A stretch of DNA of 64,000 bases, taken from contig NZ_NIJK01000029.1 in assembly GCF_002836975.1 (NCBI RefSeq), positions 1 to 64,000 on the forward strand. The letters run 5' to 3'. This stretch comes from Shewanella indica. GTDB lineage: Bacteria > Pseudomonadota > Gammaproteobacteria > Enterobacterales > Shewanellaceae. This document shows positions 1 to 8,813 of this stretch, in pieces (the stretch's first letter is position 1; every line of letters starts with the position of its first letter). A model generated the notes under the pieces. That model was given only the letters and a program-made list of their open reading frames with translations, was not told where the DNA came from and did not search any database. Position numbers and translations under genes: made by a program.

Positions 1-60
1 GTTCGAACCGATGACCTGTACCTTGGCAAGGTACCGCTCTACCAACTGAGCTAATGTCGC
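1..60 (-). tRNA. tRNA-Gly (GCC), cut by the left window edge
   Basis: The first 60 bases are the 5' part, anticodon arm and most of the T arm of a tRNA-Gly read on the minus strand. They are identical to the four complete copies to the right. The 16 bases holding the 3' acceptor strand and CCA lie outside the window, so the array continues leftward. Confidence 0.9.
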
Positions 61-122
61 ATCGCTTGTTTGCTTCATCATCTGCGTTGACAATCAACAA
101 AGGTACCGACCTTCTGTTTTGT

Positions 123-140
123 CAACTGAGCTAATGTCGC
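123..140 (-). pseudogene. tRNA-Gly 5' remnant
   Basis: Eighteen bases match the 5' end of the tRNA-Gly exactly (acceptor strand plus start of the D arm). The sequence then diverges and no 3' acceptor strand follows. This is the most divergent of three such spacer copies. Confidence 0.75.
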
Positions 141-182
141 ATCACTTAAGTCCACATTTAAAGACCGTGAGCGTCTGGAATT

Positions 183-258
183 TGGAGCGACATATCGGGT
201 TCGAACCGATGACCTGTACCTTGGCAAGGTACCGCTCTACCAACTGAGCTAATGTCGC
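183..258 (-). tRNA. tRNA-Gly (GCC), array copy 2
   Basis: A complete 76-nt tRNA with encoded CCA. The 7-bp acceptor stem is GCGACAT/ATGTCGC, the D stem is GCTC/GAGC, and the anticodon stem GTACC/GGTAC closes the loop TTGCCAA with anticodon GCC. The T loop is TTCGAAC. The discriminator is U73, as in bacterial tRNA-Gly. It is identical to the other copies and co-transcribed with them. Confidence 0.97.
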
Positions 259-319
259 ATCGCTTATTTGCTGCATCATCCGAGCTGATAATCAACAAAG
301 GTACCGACTTCTGTTTTAT

Positions 320-337
320 CAACTGAGCTAATGTCGC
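320..337 (-). pseudogene. tRNA-Gly 5' remnant
   Basis: The same 18-base tRNA 5' end as at 123-140. It heads a spacer insert of about 79 bp that also keeps a short GGTACCTT stretch resembling the anticodon arm, but it cannot form a cloverleaf. Confidence 0.78.
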
Positions 338-379
338 ATCACTTAAGTCCACATTTAAAGACAGTGGGTGTCTGGAATT

Positions 380-455
380 TGGAGCGACATATCGGGTTCG
401 AACCGATGACCTGTACCTTGGCAAGGTACCGCTCTACCAACTGAGCTAATGTCGC
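380..455 (-). tRNA. tRNA-Gly (GCC), array copy 3
   Basis: Same 76-nt cloverleaf as the neighbouring copies: anticodon GCC, CCA encoded, U73. It lies exactly 197 bp from the copies on either side (183 and 577), which shows unit-length duplication. Confidence 0.97.
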
Positions 456-516
456 ATCGCTTGTTTGCTGCATCATCCGAGCTGATAATCAACAAAGGTA
501 CCGACTTCTGTTTTAT

Positions 517-534
517 CAACTGAGCTAATGTCGC
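517..534 (-). pseudogene. tRNA-Gly 5' remnant
   Basis: The third 18-base tRNA 5' end, heading the 79-bp insert 456-534. Insert plus tRNA plus the 42-bp spacer gives the 197-bp array period. The simplest reading is a decayed tRNA copy that was later amplified together with an intact one. Confidence 0.78.
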
Positions 535-576
535 ATCACTTAAGTCCACATTTAAAGACAGTGGGTGTCTGGAATT

Positions 577-652
577 TGGAGCGACATATCGGGTTCGAAC
601 CGATGACCTGTACCTTGGCAAGGTACCGCTCTACCAACTGAGCTAATGTCGC
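577..652 (-). tRNA. tRNA-Gly (GCC), array copy 4
   Basis: Identical 76-nt tRNA-Gly(GCC). It is separated from the promoter-proximal copy by only 42 bp (653-694). The copies further downstream have the same spacer plus an extra 79 bp. Confidence 0.97.
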
Positions 653-694
653 ATCACTTAAGTCCACATTTAAAGACAGTGGGTGTCTGGAATT

Positions 695-770
695 TGGAGC
701 GACATATCGGGTTCGAACCGATGACCTGTACCTTGGCAAGGTACCGCTCTACCAACTGAGCTAATGTCGC
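695..770 (-). tRNA. tRNA-Gly (GCC), first gene of the array
   Basis: Identical 76-nt tRNA-Gly(GCC), CCA encoded. It is nearest to the promoter at 828-855 and therefore the first tRNA in the polycistronic precursor. Confidence 0.97.
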
Positions 771-827
771 ATTTCCACTTACTTTAACCGTTCACACTGG
801 TTACCACCAGCGAAAAGGTGAGGCCGC

Positions 828-855
828 ATTATATGGAAATTTCCATCTGCTGCAA
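828..855 (-). promoter_or_regulatory. sigma-70 promoter of the tRNA-Gly array
   Basis: On the minus strand, TTGCAG (850-855) and a perfect TATAAT (828-833) are 16 bp apart. A GC-rich discriminator (GCGGCC) follows, as is usual for stringently controlled stable-RNA promoters. The first tRNA begins about 50 nt downstream. Confidence 0.85.
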
Positions 856-885
856 CCCCCTAAAACAGATTTATCGTCCGATCGC

Positions 886-1431
886 TCAAATTTTAAATAC
901 TCGCTCACGATAGAACTTCAGCTCGGCGATCGACTCTTGAATATCCATCAACGCCTGATGAGTATTTTGCTTTTTGAAATCCTTCATAATTTCAGGCTGC
1001 CAACGCTTAGTCAGTTCCTTCACCGTACTGACATCGATATTGCGGTAATGGAAGTACTCTTCCAGCTCACGCATATACTTGTTCAGAAAGCGTCTGTCCT
1101 GACCAACACTGTTGCCGCACATGGGAGACACGCCTTTAGGCACATACTTACTCAAAAAGGCAATAGTCTCAGCTATGGCGTCAGCCTCTGTGTGTTTGGA
1201 GGCCTTCACCCGCTCAATCAACCCGGAAGCGCCGTGATGCTGTTGATTCCAATCATCCATGGCGGCCAACACTTCATCACTCTGATGAATGGCTATCACT
1301 GGCCCTTCACCGATAATGTTCAGCTCCTTGTCTGTAACCAAGGTTGCTATTTCCAATACTCTATCGGTTTCAGGCTCCAGCCCGGACATCTCGAGATCGA
1401 TCCAAATCAGGTTATTTTCATCCGCAACCAT
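886..1431 (-). CDS. orn: Oligoribonuclease
   Basis: 181 aa, the usual length for Orn, the 3'-to-5' exonuclease that finishes RNA turnover by degrading 2-5 nt RNAs and linear pGpG from c-di-GMP breakdown. The DEDDh exonuclease fold starts with the IDLEMSGL motif near residue 11, carrying the first acidic pair. A TLVTD segment and a conserved HQALMDI segment near the C terminus contribute the remaining His/Asp residues. It is divergent from rsgA, the same arrangement as in E. coli. A cytoplasmic, normally essential enzyme. Confidence 0.97.
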   Translation of the reverse strand: MVADENNLIWIDLEMSGLEPETDRVLEIATLVTDKELNIIGEGPVIAIHQSDEVLAAMDDWNQQHHGASGLIERVKASKHTEADAIAETIAFLSKYVPKGVSPMCGNSVGQDRRFLNKYMRELEEYFHYRNIDVSTVKELTKRWQPEIMKDFKKQNTHQALMDIQESIAELKFYRERVFKI

Positions 1432-1543
1432 AGCTCAGCCCACCGTTCCAGTTCGCCTAAATTCAGGCTTTTTTATTTAAGACCGTGTATCATACTGCTT
1501 TTTGCCAAGACACAAAATCACCTTATACCGCGAAGAGCTGCCT

Positions 1544-2608
1544 GTGAGTAAAAAGAAACCATTGAGCCATGGCCAACTGCGCCGTATGAAAGCCAATCAC
1601 CAGAAGCGTCTGCAACGTGGGAAAAACGCTGCTGAGGCTGCTCCTGAAATACAAGATAGCTCACTCGGCCCCGAACTGGAGGCCACGGTTATTTCCCGTT
1701 TCGGCCAGCATGCCGATATTGAAACCCATGATGGCCAACTGGTTCGTTGTAATCTTCGCCGCACCATAGGCAGCCTGGTTACCGGCGATAAAGTGGTGGT
1801 ACGTCTGGCGACCGACCCACAAACTACCGTCGCAGGAGTGGTTGAAGCCGTCCACCCACGCAGCTCGTCACTGACCCGGCCTGATCTCTATGATGGCGTT
1901 AAAGTTATTGCCGCCAATATAGATCAAATTTTCATAGTTTCATCTGTACTGCCCAGCTTTACCACCCAGATTATTGACCGCTACCTGGTGGCGGCAGAAG
2001 ACACAGAGATCCCGCCGGTGATCATTCTCAACAAGGTCGACTTGCTGGATGAGACTCAGACTGTTGAAGTGGAAACCGCCCTGGCCCGCTACCGTGCTAT
2101 CGGCTACCCGGTCTATAAAGTCAGCAGTAAAACTGCTGAAGGGATAGAACAACTGAAAACCCTGTTGCAAGGCAAAACCAGTGTATTCGCCGGGCAATCC
2201 GGGGTAGGTAAATCATCTCTTATCAATGCCCTGCTACCGCAGGCGCAGTTGCAAACCGGGGAAATATCGGAAAATTCAGGCCTGGGTCAACACACCACCA
2301 CCACGGCGAAACTACTTCACCTGCCCAGCGGTGGCGATCTGATTGATTCCCCCGGGGTTCGCGAATTTGCCCTCTGGCACTTACCTGCCGACCGTGTCGG
2401 CTGGTGCTTCGTGGAGTTCCGGGATTTTCTCGGCGGCTGTAAATTCCGCGACTGCAAACATCTGGACGATCCCGGCTGCGCATTGCGTAAAGCGGTAGAG
2501 GAAGGCAAAATTGCCGAAGACAGATTCAACAATTATCACAGAATTATCTCCAGTCTGGATGAACAGCGTCACGCCCGCCACTTCCGCGCCGGCATGGACG
2601 ACATTTAA
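1544..2608 (+). CDS. rsgA: Small ribosomal subunit biogenesis GTPase RsgA
   Basis: 354 aa from a GTG start. RsgA is a circularly permuted GTPase that matures the 30S subunit. Visible in order: a basic N-terminal tail, an OB-fold, the G4 motif NKVDL near residue 162, the P-loop GQSGVGKSS near 217, the G3 motif DSPG near 267, and a zinc site (Cys-x5-Cys-x-His-x5-Cys) near 297-312. I chose GTG 1544 because the protein then begins [10 protein letters not shown], matching the family N terminus. A TTG at 1502 would add 14 residues unlike the family. psd follows after 31 bp. Confidence 0.95.
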   Translation: MSKKKPLSHGQLRRMKANHQKRLQRGKNAAEAAPEIQDSSLGPELEATVISRFGQHADIETHDGQLVRCNLRRTIGSLVTGDKVVVRLATDPQTTVAGVVEAVHPRSSSLTRPDLYDGVKVIAANIDQIFIVSSVLPSFTTQIIDRYLVAAEDTEIPPVIILNKVDLLDETQTVEVETALARYRAIGYPVYKVSSKTAEGIEQLKTLLQGKTSVFAGQSGVGKSSLINALLPQAQLQTGEISENSGLGQHTTTTAKLLHLPSGGDLIDSPGVREFALWHLPADRVGWCFVEFRDFLGGCKFRDCKHLDDPGCALRKAVEEGKIAEDRFNNYHRIISSLDEQRHARHFRAGMDDI

Positions 2609-2639
2609 GCTGGCAAAGCCCATTTGAAGGAAGCAAAAA

Positions 2640-3503
2640 TTGGATAAAGTGAAGATTGCACTGCAGTACATGCTGCCCAAACACCTGTTGTCCCGCCTGG
2701 TAGGGAAACTGGCAGCGGCCGAAGCCGGCAAGCTGACTACCTGGGCTATTCGCTGGTTTATCAAACAGTACAAGATAGATATGTCAGAAGCGGCCCAAAG
2801 CGAGCCTGAAGCTTACAAGAGCTTCAACGCTTTTTTCACCCGCGCCCTGAAAGACGGCGCACGCCCTCTGTATCAGGACTCAGAATATATAGTGCACCCG
2901 GTCGATGGCGCCGTGAGTCAGTGTGGTCCCATTGAAGACGGCCGTATTTTTCAGGCCAAAGGCCACCACTATTCGGCTCTGACCCTGCTGGGGAATCAAG
3001 CCAAAGACGCCGAACGCTTCGAAGACGGTGACTTTGCCACCATCTACCTGGCTCCCAAGGACTATCACAGAATCCATATGCCCATCAAAGGCACGCTGTC
3101 AAAAATGACTTATGTGCCCGGCGAACTCTTCTCAGTCAACCCGTTGACCGCCCGCAATGTACCCGGACTGTTTGCCCGTAACGAGCGAGTGGTCGCCATA
3201 TTCGAAACCGAGATTGGCCCCCTGGCAATGGTATTGGTCGGCGCCACCATAGTGGCCAGCATAGAAACCGTTTGGGCCGGTACTGTCACGCCGCCGACAG
3301 GCAAGCGCGTGTTTACCTGGGAATACCCCACCACAGGGCCGGATGCCATCACATTGGAGAAAGGTGCCGAGATGGGCCGCTTCAAATTGGGCAGTACCGT
3401 GGTCATGCTGTTTGCCAAGGACGCCCTGGATGAATTTGCCGATGGTGTTGAGCCAGGTGCCGTAACCCGTATGGGTACACCTTTTGCCAAAATAGAGGAC
3501 TGA
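2640..3503 (+). CDS. psd: Phosphatidylserine decarboxylase proenzyme
   Basis: 287 aa. Converts phosphatidylserine to phosphatidylethanolamine at the inner membrane. The C-terminal part holds the LGST self-cleavage motif, where the chain splits between Gly and Ser to create the pyruvoyl prosthetic group. The NAFFTR segment, a HPVDGAVS motif and the DYHRIHMP motif are typical of the family. The start is TTG at 2640 with GAAGGAAG about 8 nt upstream, and no ATG gives a complete N terminus. It follows rsgA and leads toward mscM, as in E. coli, but here a transporter gene comes in between. Confidence 0.96.
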   Translation: MDKVKIALQYMLPKHLLSRLVGKLAAAEAGKLTTWAIRWFIKQYKIDMSEAAQSEPEAYKSFNAFFTRALKDGARPLYQDSEYIVHPVDGAVSQCGPIEDGRIFQAKGHHYSALTLLGNQAKDAERFEDGDFATIYLAPKDYHRIHMPIKGTLSKMTYVPGELFSVNPLTARNVPGLFARNERVVAIFETEIGPLAMVLVGATIVASIETVWAGTVTPPTGKRVFTWEYPTTGPDAITLEKGAEMGRFKLGSTVVMLFAKDALDEFADGVEPGAVTRMGTPFAKIED

Positions 3504-3505
3504 AC

Positions 3506-4396
3506 TTGTCTGCCAAGGGGCAAGCACGTACAGGCCTGACAGAACTTCATCTGGCGGTACTCCTGTTCGGAGGAACCGCCCTGTTCTCCCGGCTTATCCC
3601 CTTAAGCGCCCTCGATATCACTCTGCTGCGCTGCATTATCGCCGCCATCGTTCTGGCGCTGCTGGTTAAACTCAGCCGTCAGCGCCTGCGCTTGCTGCGC
3701 GGCAAAGATTACCTTGTTGCCCTGTTGCTTGGGGTGATCGTCAGCCTCCATTGGGTGACCTACTTTGCGGCGATGCAACTCTCCTCTGTCGCCATCGGCA
3801 TGATAGCCTTTTTCACCTATCCCGTGATGACAGTGCTGGTCGAACCCTGGTTTACCGGCAGTCGCTTACACCTTAGAGATCTTATCAGCGGTTTGGCAGT
3901 ACTGCTGGGGGTGATTCTGCTGATCCCCGAGCCGTCATTGGGCAACGATGTTACCCTTGGGATCCTGGTCGGCATTGTTTCCGCCATCTTGTTCACCGCC
4001 CGCAACCTATTGCACAAACGCCACTTCACCGCCTACAGCGGCCAGCAGGCGATGTTTTACCAAACCGCGGTGGCAGTGCTGGTGTTGGCCCCTTGGCACA
4101 GTCTTGATGCCGGAGACATCAGCAACCAAACCTGGGGATTACTGCTGCTTTTGGGAGTCGTCTTTACCGCGGCGCCCCATGCCTTGTTTACCTCGGCACT
4201 CAGATACTTGAGCGCCAAAACTGTCGGTTTAGTCTCCTGCTTGCAACCCTTCTATGGCGCCATGCTCGCTTGGTTGCTGCTGGATGAGTCGCTGACGCTA
4301 ACAACCGCTATCGGCGGTACTCTGGTGGTGGCAACCGCCTTGTTTGAAACATCACAGAGTCACAAATCACAAGCCCCGAAAAAGAACCTTGGCTGA
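3506..4396 (+). CDS. EamA/DMT-family transporter
   Basis: 296 aa, almost entirely hydrophobic, with about ten predicted membrane segments arranged as two EamA-like five-helix repeats. This is the drug/metabolite exporter superfamily (RhaT/YdcZ relatives). The substrate cannot be told from sequence. The start is TTG at 3506, only 2 bp after the psd stop, so translational coupling to psd is likely. In E. coli psd is followed directly by mscM, so this gene is an insertion into that operon. Confidence 0.88.
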   Translation: MSAKGQARTGLTELHLAVLLFGGTALFSRLIPLSALDITLLRCIIAAIVLALLVKLSRQRLRLLRGKDYLVALLLGVIVSLHWVTYFAAMQLSSVAIGMIAFFTYPVMTVLVEPWFTGSRLHLRDLISGLAVLLGVILLIPEPSLGNDVTLGILVGIVSAILFTARNLLHKRHFTAYSGQQAMFYQTAVAVLVLAPWHSLDAGDISNQTWGLLLLLGVVFTAAPHALFTSALRYLSAKTVGLVSCLQPFYGAMLAWLLLDESLTLTTAIGGTLVVATALFETSQSHKSQAPKKNLG

Positions 4397-4471
4397 CATA
4401 TCAAAACCCGCTTAACTTAGCTAATATGAGCTGTCGATTCACTCTTTGTATTTAACTCTTTGAATTTAACT

Positions 4472-7400
4472 ATGGTTCGAGCCTGCATTCTGCTGTTTTG
4501 TCTTTTTATCGCCTCTGCCCAGGCCAACTCGCCACTGGGGTTGGATAAACGTCTGGGTCTTAACCAACAAAACACTGAAACCCTGTCGCAGGAGCAACAA
4601 CTGGCGCAGTTGGAAAAAAGCATTCAACAACTTGCCGACACCAACCGCAGTTATCAGGAACTGCAACTTAATTTCGAGAGCCGACGCCAGCATCTTTATG
4701 ATCTGCTGCAGGAAGCCGCCGCACCACTTAAGCCCGAACGCCATCAGGATCTGGATCAGCAGGCCTCCATGGCCTATCTGCGCCTTTCCGAACTGAAAGA
4801 GAGTGAAACCAGCCTCAGTCAGGCCAACAGCGCCATGCTCAAGCGCCACAGCGAATTACCTGCCGAAATAGTAAAAATCAGACAGGCCCTGCTGCAACAG
4901 CAAAAGAGTCAGGCGGTGGCCGGTGACAATGCCGCCAAAGAGCTGCAACAGGCACAGTTGTTATTGCTGGAGCAACAGCTCACCACTCTGGAAAGCGAAC
5001 TGGCGGTCAGCCAACAAAAGCGCGAACTGCATCAGTTACAACTGCAACTGGTACGCAAGCAGTTGCAGCAACAAGAGCTGCTTATCGAACAGCTTAACCG
5101 CGCCATTACCGATGCCAGGCAGCAGCAGGTCAATGCCACACTGGCCGAAACTCTTAATGCCGAGGCTGATGGCCGCGATCGCCTGACCACAGAGCTGAGT
5201 CTGGCCAACCAAAAGTATGGTCAGCAGTTACAGCAATTGACTGAGCAGACGGCACAGACCATTGCCCTGCAGGAGCAGGCGGAGAAGCAGGATCAGTCCC
5301 ACAGCAAGCAACTGGACAACATCAAAGAGCAGATCAGCTGGGTCAAGATGAACCCGGTTTTCGGTGAGCGCTTTTTGCAGATCCTGCAGTCACTGCCAAA
5401 GCCCCCCAACCAAGAACACCTGCAAACCCAGATAGCCGATGCCAGACTCAATCGCTATCAGATTGAGCAGCAATTTGCCGCCAATGAGCAACTGCTAACG
5501 ACCCAAGCCTACAACAATGAATCTCAGTTACGACTGCTTGAATCGCAACAGGCCTTGCTGAGTCAGTTATTGAAAGGCTATGACACCTACCTCAGTGAAC
5601 TAGCCAAGCTCAAAAGCAAGTATGAGCTGCTCACCGACAGTTATCAGAGACTCAAGTCCACCCTCAATGAACACCTGTTCTGGGTACCCAATGCCTACAG
5701 CATCAGCAAGCTGTGGCTGACGGATCTGCAGCGCTCCAGTCTCTGGCTCTGGCAACAAACCGACCTGCCTGAGATAAAGCAGGGGCTGACCGAACTGAGT
5801 CCATACTGGTCCTGGTGGATCATCCTGGCGGTGTTGTGTCTGGTAGCACAGGATATTCTCACCCCCAGATTCAAGACCATGATGCGCGAATGTGAGGCGC
5901 CGGTCGGCAAGGTGACCCAGGATAAGTTCATCTACACCATCCAAGCGCTGCTAATCAGCGCCGGTTACAGCTTGTTCAAACCCTTTCCCATAGTGGCGGC
6001 CGGCTTGATTATGCTGCAGTCCGACAGTAACCCCATTCAAGCCATAGGTATGGGCGTGCTGGCTATAGGCAGCCTGTACCAGCTCTATCGCTTCATCTAT
6101 CTACTGGCACTGGACAAAGGCCTGCTTATAGGCCATTTCAAACGGCCACAAGAGGTGATCCGCCAGGGCCAGCAGCGTTTTCGCCGCTTTATTATCATGA
6201 CCATGCCCTTGGTGGGCGTCATGGGCTTTACCGAAATTCTCGACTCATCTCTGGTGCGCAACAGCATAGGCCGCGGCGCCTTTATTCTGTTCTGTATCAT
6301 GCTGTTTATGCTCTATCGGGACGTACTGACTCTGTCCCGTCGCTATCGTGAAAGCCATCTGGACGACAAGAATAAGCGTCTGCTGCAAAAGCTATTGTGG
6401 CTACTGTTGTTGCTGGTGCCGCCACTGAGCGCCGTGTTGGCATTCAGAGGCTACTACTTCACCGCCTTCCAGATGCTGCTGCAGCTGCAGCTTTCTTTAC
6501 TGCTGGGACTCGGCTTTCTGTTGCTGTACCAGTTGCTGAAACGCTGGATGTTGATTGAAAGGCGCCGCATCGCCTTCGATCGCGCCAAGGCCCGCCGGGC
6601 CGAGCGTCTGGCGCAGCGGGAAAAAGGTGATACCTCATCAAGCAACAACGATCATCAGGACACCTATGAAGAGCCGGTTGTCGATTTGGAAACCATGTCC
6701 AGCCAATCACTGGGGTTAGTGAGATCCCTGCTGCTGCTGGCGTTTCTCGCCTGCCTGGTCGGCCTGTGGACCCAAACTCATACCGCCCTATTCAGCTTCC
6801 TTGATGGCATTACTCTTTGGACTACAACGACTACCGGAATAGGCGGAGTCGAGCAACCGCTACCCATCACCATGAAATCACTGGTATTTGGCGCTATCGT
6901 GGTCGGCTTTTCCATGATGATAGCCACCAACCTGCCCGGCCTGTTGGAGCTGACTATACTGCAAAAACTGGATCTCTCCCCGGGAACCGGCTTTGCCATC
7001 ACCACTGTGACCCGTTACCTGGTGGTCTTTATCGGTATTGTCATCGGCTTTGCCACCCTGGGGATGGAGTGGTCCAAGCTGCAATGGTTAATTGCAGCGC
7101 TGACTCTGGGTCTTGGTTTTGGTCTGCAGGAGATCTTCGCCAACTTTATCTCGGGCCTTATCATACTGTTTGAAAAGCCGGTGCGGATCGGCGATACCGT
7201 CACTATTCGCGACCTTACAGGTACGGTATCCAAGATCAAAATCCGCGCGACCACCATCATAGATTGGGACAGAAAAGAAATTATCATCCCCAACAAGGCC
7301 TTTATCACAGAGCAGCTAATTAACTGGTCGCTGTCGGATCCCATTACCCGGGTGATCATCTATGTTTCGGTCGCCAGGGATTCAGATCCCGCTAGAGTGG

Positions 7401-7675
7401 AGGCCGCGCTCTACCAGGCGGTGAAAGAGTGTGAGAACGCACTGGAGACCCCAGAACCGGAAGTCTGGTTCGCCGGTTTCGGCAAGCACACTCAAGACTA
7501 TGAAGTCAGGGCTTACGCCAAAGATATGTCTTCCCGCTGGCCGCTGCGCCACGATCTGCACAAGCGGATCAGCAAGAAGCTCAAGGAGAACCAGCTGGAG
7601 CTGGCCTACCCTCAGCTCGAAGTGCATATCAGCAACACGCACAACAAAGACACCAGCGGTATTATCAGAGGTTAA
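4472..7675 (+). CDS. mscM: Large mechanosensitive channel, MscM/MscK type
   Basis: 1067 aa from ATG 4472; a TTG at 4460 is also possible. A signal peptide ending near AQA is followed by a long Gln/Leu-rich periplasmic coiled coil to about residue 400. Membrane segments come next, with a charged cytoplasmic loop near residues 690-740. The C-terminal MscS core carries a Gly/Ala-rich pore helix (LGLGFGLQEIFANFISG) and the beta domain. The size and the psd linkage match MscM (YjeP, about 1100 aa) better than MscS. It opens on hypo-osmotic shock to release solutes. Assignment to MscM over MscK rests on context. Confidence 0.88.
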   Translation: MVRACILLFCLFIASAQANSPLGLDKRLGLNQQNTETLSQEQQLAQLEKSIQQLADTNRSYQELQLNFESRRQHLYDLLQEAAAPLKPERHQDLDQQASMAYLRLSELKESETSLSQANSAMLKRHSELPAEIVKIRQALLQQQKSQAVAGDNAAKELQQAQLLLLEQQLTTLESELAVSQQKRELHQLQLQLVRKQLQQQELLIEQLNRAITDARQQQVNATLAETLNAEADGRDRLTTELSLANQKYGQQLQQLTEQTAQTIALQEQAEKQDQSHSKQLDNIKEQISWVKMNPVFGERFLQILQSLPKPPNQEHLQTQIADARLNRYQIEQQFAANEQLLTTQAYNNESQLRLLESQQALLSQLLKGYDTYLSELAKLKSKYELLTDSYQRLKSTLNEHLFWVPNAYSISKLWLTDLQRSSLWLWQQTDLPEIKQGLTELSPYWSWWIILAVLCLVAQDILTPRFKTMMRECEAPVGKVTQDKFIYTIQALLISAGYSLFKPFPIVAAGLIMLQSDSNPIQAIGMGVLAIGSLYQLYRFIYLLALDKGLLIGHFKRPQEVIRQGQQRFRRFIIMTMPLVGVMGFTEILDSSLVRNSIGRGAFILFCIMLFMLYRDVLTLSRRYRESHLDDKNKRLLQKLLWLLLLLVPPLSAVLAFRGYYFTAFQMLLQLQLSLLLGLGFLLLYQLLKRWMLIERRRIAFDRAKARRAERLAQREKGDTSSSNNDHQDTYEEPVVDLETMSSQSLGLVRSLLLLAFLACLVGLWTQTHTALFSFLDGITLWTTTTTGIGGVEQPLPITMKSLVFGAIVVGFSMMIATNLPGLLELTILQKLDLSPGTGFAITTVTRYLVVFIGIVIGFATLGMEWSKLQWLIAALTLGLGFGLQEIFANFISGLIILFEKPVRIGDTVTIRDLTGTVSKIKIRATTIIDWDRKEIIIPNKAFITEQLINWSLSDPITRVIIYVSVARDSDPARVEAALYQAVKECENALETPEPEVWFAGFGKHTQDYEVRAYAKDMSSRWPLRHDLHKRISKKLKENQLELAYPQLEVHISNTHNKDTSGIIRG

Positions 7676-7681
7676 TCGCAG

Positions 7682-8401
7682 ATGTTGATTTTCGCACACC
7701 GTGGCGCCAGTGGTTATGCGCCGGAAAACACCCTTAAGGCGATGGCGCTGGCACTAGAGCTTGGTTGTGATGCAGTTGAGCTGGACGTGCACCACGCCGA
7801 TGGTGAGCTCTGGGTGTTTCATGACCGCCGTTTGAGTCCCAAGAGCGACGGCAAAGGGCTGCTCGCGCAGCAAAGCAGCAGCTATCTAAGACAGCTGAGG
7901 GTCGAGGGAGAGCCTATCCCTACCCTGCGCCAGGTACTTGAGCTTATCGAGGGGCGCATGACGGTCAACATAGAGCTCAAGGGAGTGGGTTGCGTCGAGC
8001 CTTTTATCCAGCAATACCCGCAGCTACTGCAACTCGGATATCAGCCAGAGCAACTACTGGTGTCTTCATTCAATCATCTCTGGCTCAAACAGGTAAAACA
8101 GCAGTTGCCCGACGTACCGGTAGCGCCACTGCTCGAGGGGATAGCGCTCAACCAAGCCGCCGTGGTCAGTGAGCTCAAAGCCTGGTCACTGCATCTGGAT
8201 ATCAGCTTTATCAACCGTGAACTGGTAGCCGATGCTCATCAGCGCGGCGCCAAAGTGTATGTCTATACCGTAGATGATGCCGATGATATCAGGGCGCTGG
8301 CGGCGCTGGGGGTAGATGGAATTTTTGCCAACTATCCAGACAAAGCCGCCGCCGCATTGACTCAGGAGTCACAAACCGACTACCGCCACTGGTTTGAGTG
8401 A
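7682..8401 (+). CDS. Glycerophosphodiester phosphodiesterase
   Basis: 239 aa. The GDPD TIM-barrel family hydrolyses glycerophosphodiesters to sn-glycerol 3-phosphate and an alcohol. The N-terminal HRGASGYAPENT motif carries the first catalytic His and Glu. ELDVH, FHD and a conserved IELKG segment supply metal ligands and general base, and the C terminus has the typical YTVDD and GVDGIFANYPD motifs. No signal peptide is seen, so it resembles cytoplasmic UgpQ. It starts 6 bp after mscM and is probably co-transcribed with it. Confidence 0.9.
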   Translation: MLIFAHRGASGYAPENTLKAMALALELGCDAVELDVHHADGELWVFHDRRLSPKSDGKGLLAQQSSSYLRQLRVEGEPIPTLRQVLELIEGRMTVNIELKGVGCVEPFIQQYPQLLQLGYQPEQLLVSSFNHLWLKQVKQQLPDVPVAPLLEGIALNQAAVVSELKAWSLHLDISFINRELVADAHQRGAKVYVYTVDDADDIRALAALGVDGIFANYPDKAAAALTQESQTDYRHWFE

Positions 8402-8433
8402 GCAGTCGTTTGAATGATCTCTGGTTAGATTGT

Positions 8434-8766
8434 TCAACTCTGGTTGTTGCGCTGGGCCCAGCCGCCGACAAAAATAAAAGTGCCACTGACCAAGAGTAAA
8501 GTCCACAGCGCCGGTAGGTGCGCCAGCTGCCTGGCGAGCCAGGGGCTAAGAGCCACTATCAGCATGCCGTAACCAAAGGCGTTGACCAGAATAAAGATCA
8601 GCGTGCGCAGTACAAAATTGCGTGCCCCGAGCTTACGGCGCAGAAAACGGTTGAAGTCGGCACCGAACACCAAAATGACGCAGGCAACCATGGCGGTAGC
8701 TATCTCATTGAGCCAGGGATAGAGCTGACTGCCCAGCTGGGTCAGTAGTTGCGTAACTGAATCCAT
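8434..8766 (-). CDS. DUF3392 family membrane protein
   Basis: 110 aa with three hydrophobic segments; a conserved NRFLRRKL loop sits between the first two. It resembles DUF3392 proteins of Pseudomonas and relatives, whose function is unknown. I start at ATG 8766 because the protein then begins MDSVTQL, like family members; upstream extension adds a non-conserved hydrophobic stretch. It is convergent with the phosphodiesterase gene and divergent from the dehydrogenase, with 47 bp between the two starts. Confidence 0.78.
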   Translation of the reverse strand: MDSVTQLLTQLGSQLYPWLNEIATAMVACVILVFGADFNRFLRRKLGARNFVLRTLIFILVNAFGYGMLIVALSPWLARQLAHLPALWTLLLVSGTFIFVGGWAQRNNQS

Positions 8767-8813
8767 TAAAATATAAATCCATAAAAATAACGAAAACAAC
8801 AAGGACTGATACT

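Noticed and set aside
158-739. Repeated 67-88 aa reading frames on the minus strand
   Set aside because: They run across tRNA-Gly genes and spacers and repeat because the array repeats. No ribosome binding site; the tRNA genes explain the sequence.
1-770. CRISPR-like periodicity of 197 bp
   Set aside because: The repeats are complete tRNA genes and the spacers are near identical, so this is not a CRISPR array.
1502-1543. TTG start for rsgA at 1502
   Set aside because: Adds 14 residues not found in the family; GTG 1544 gives the conserved N terminus.
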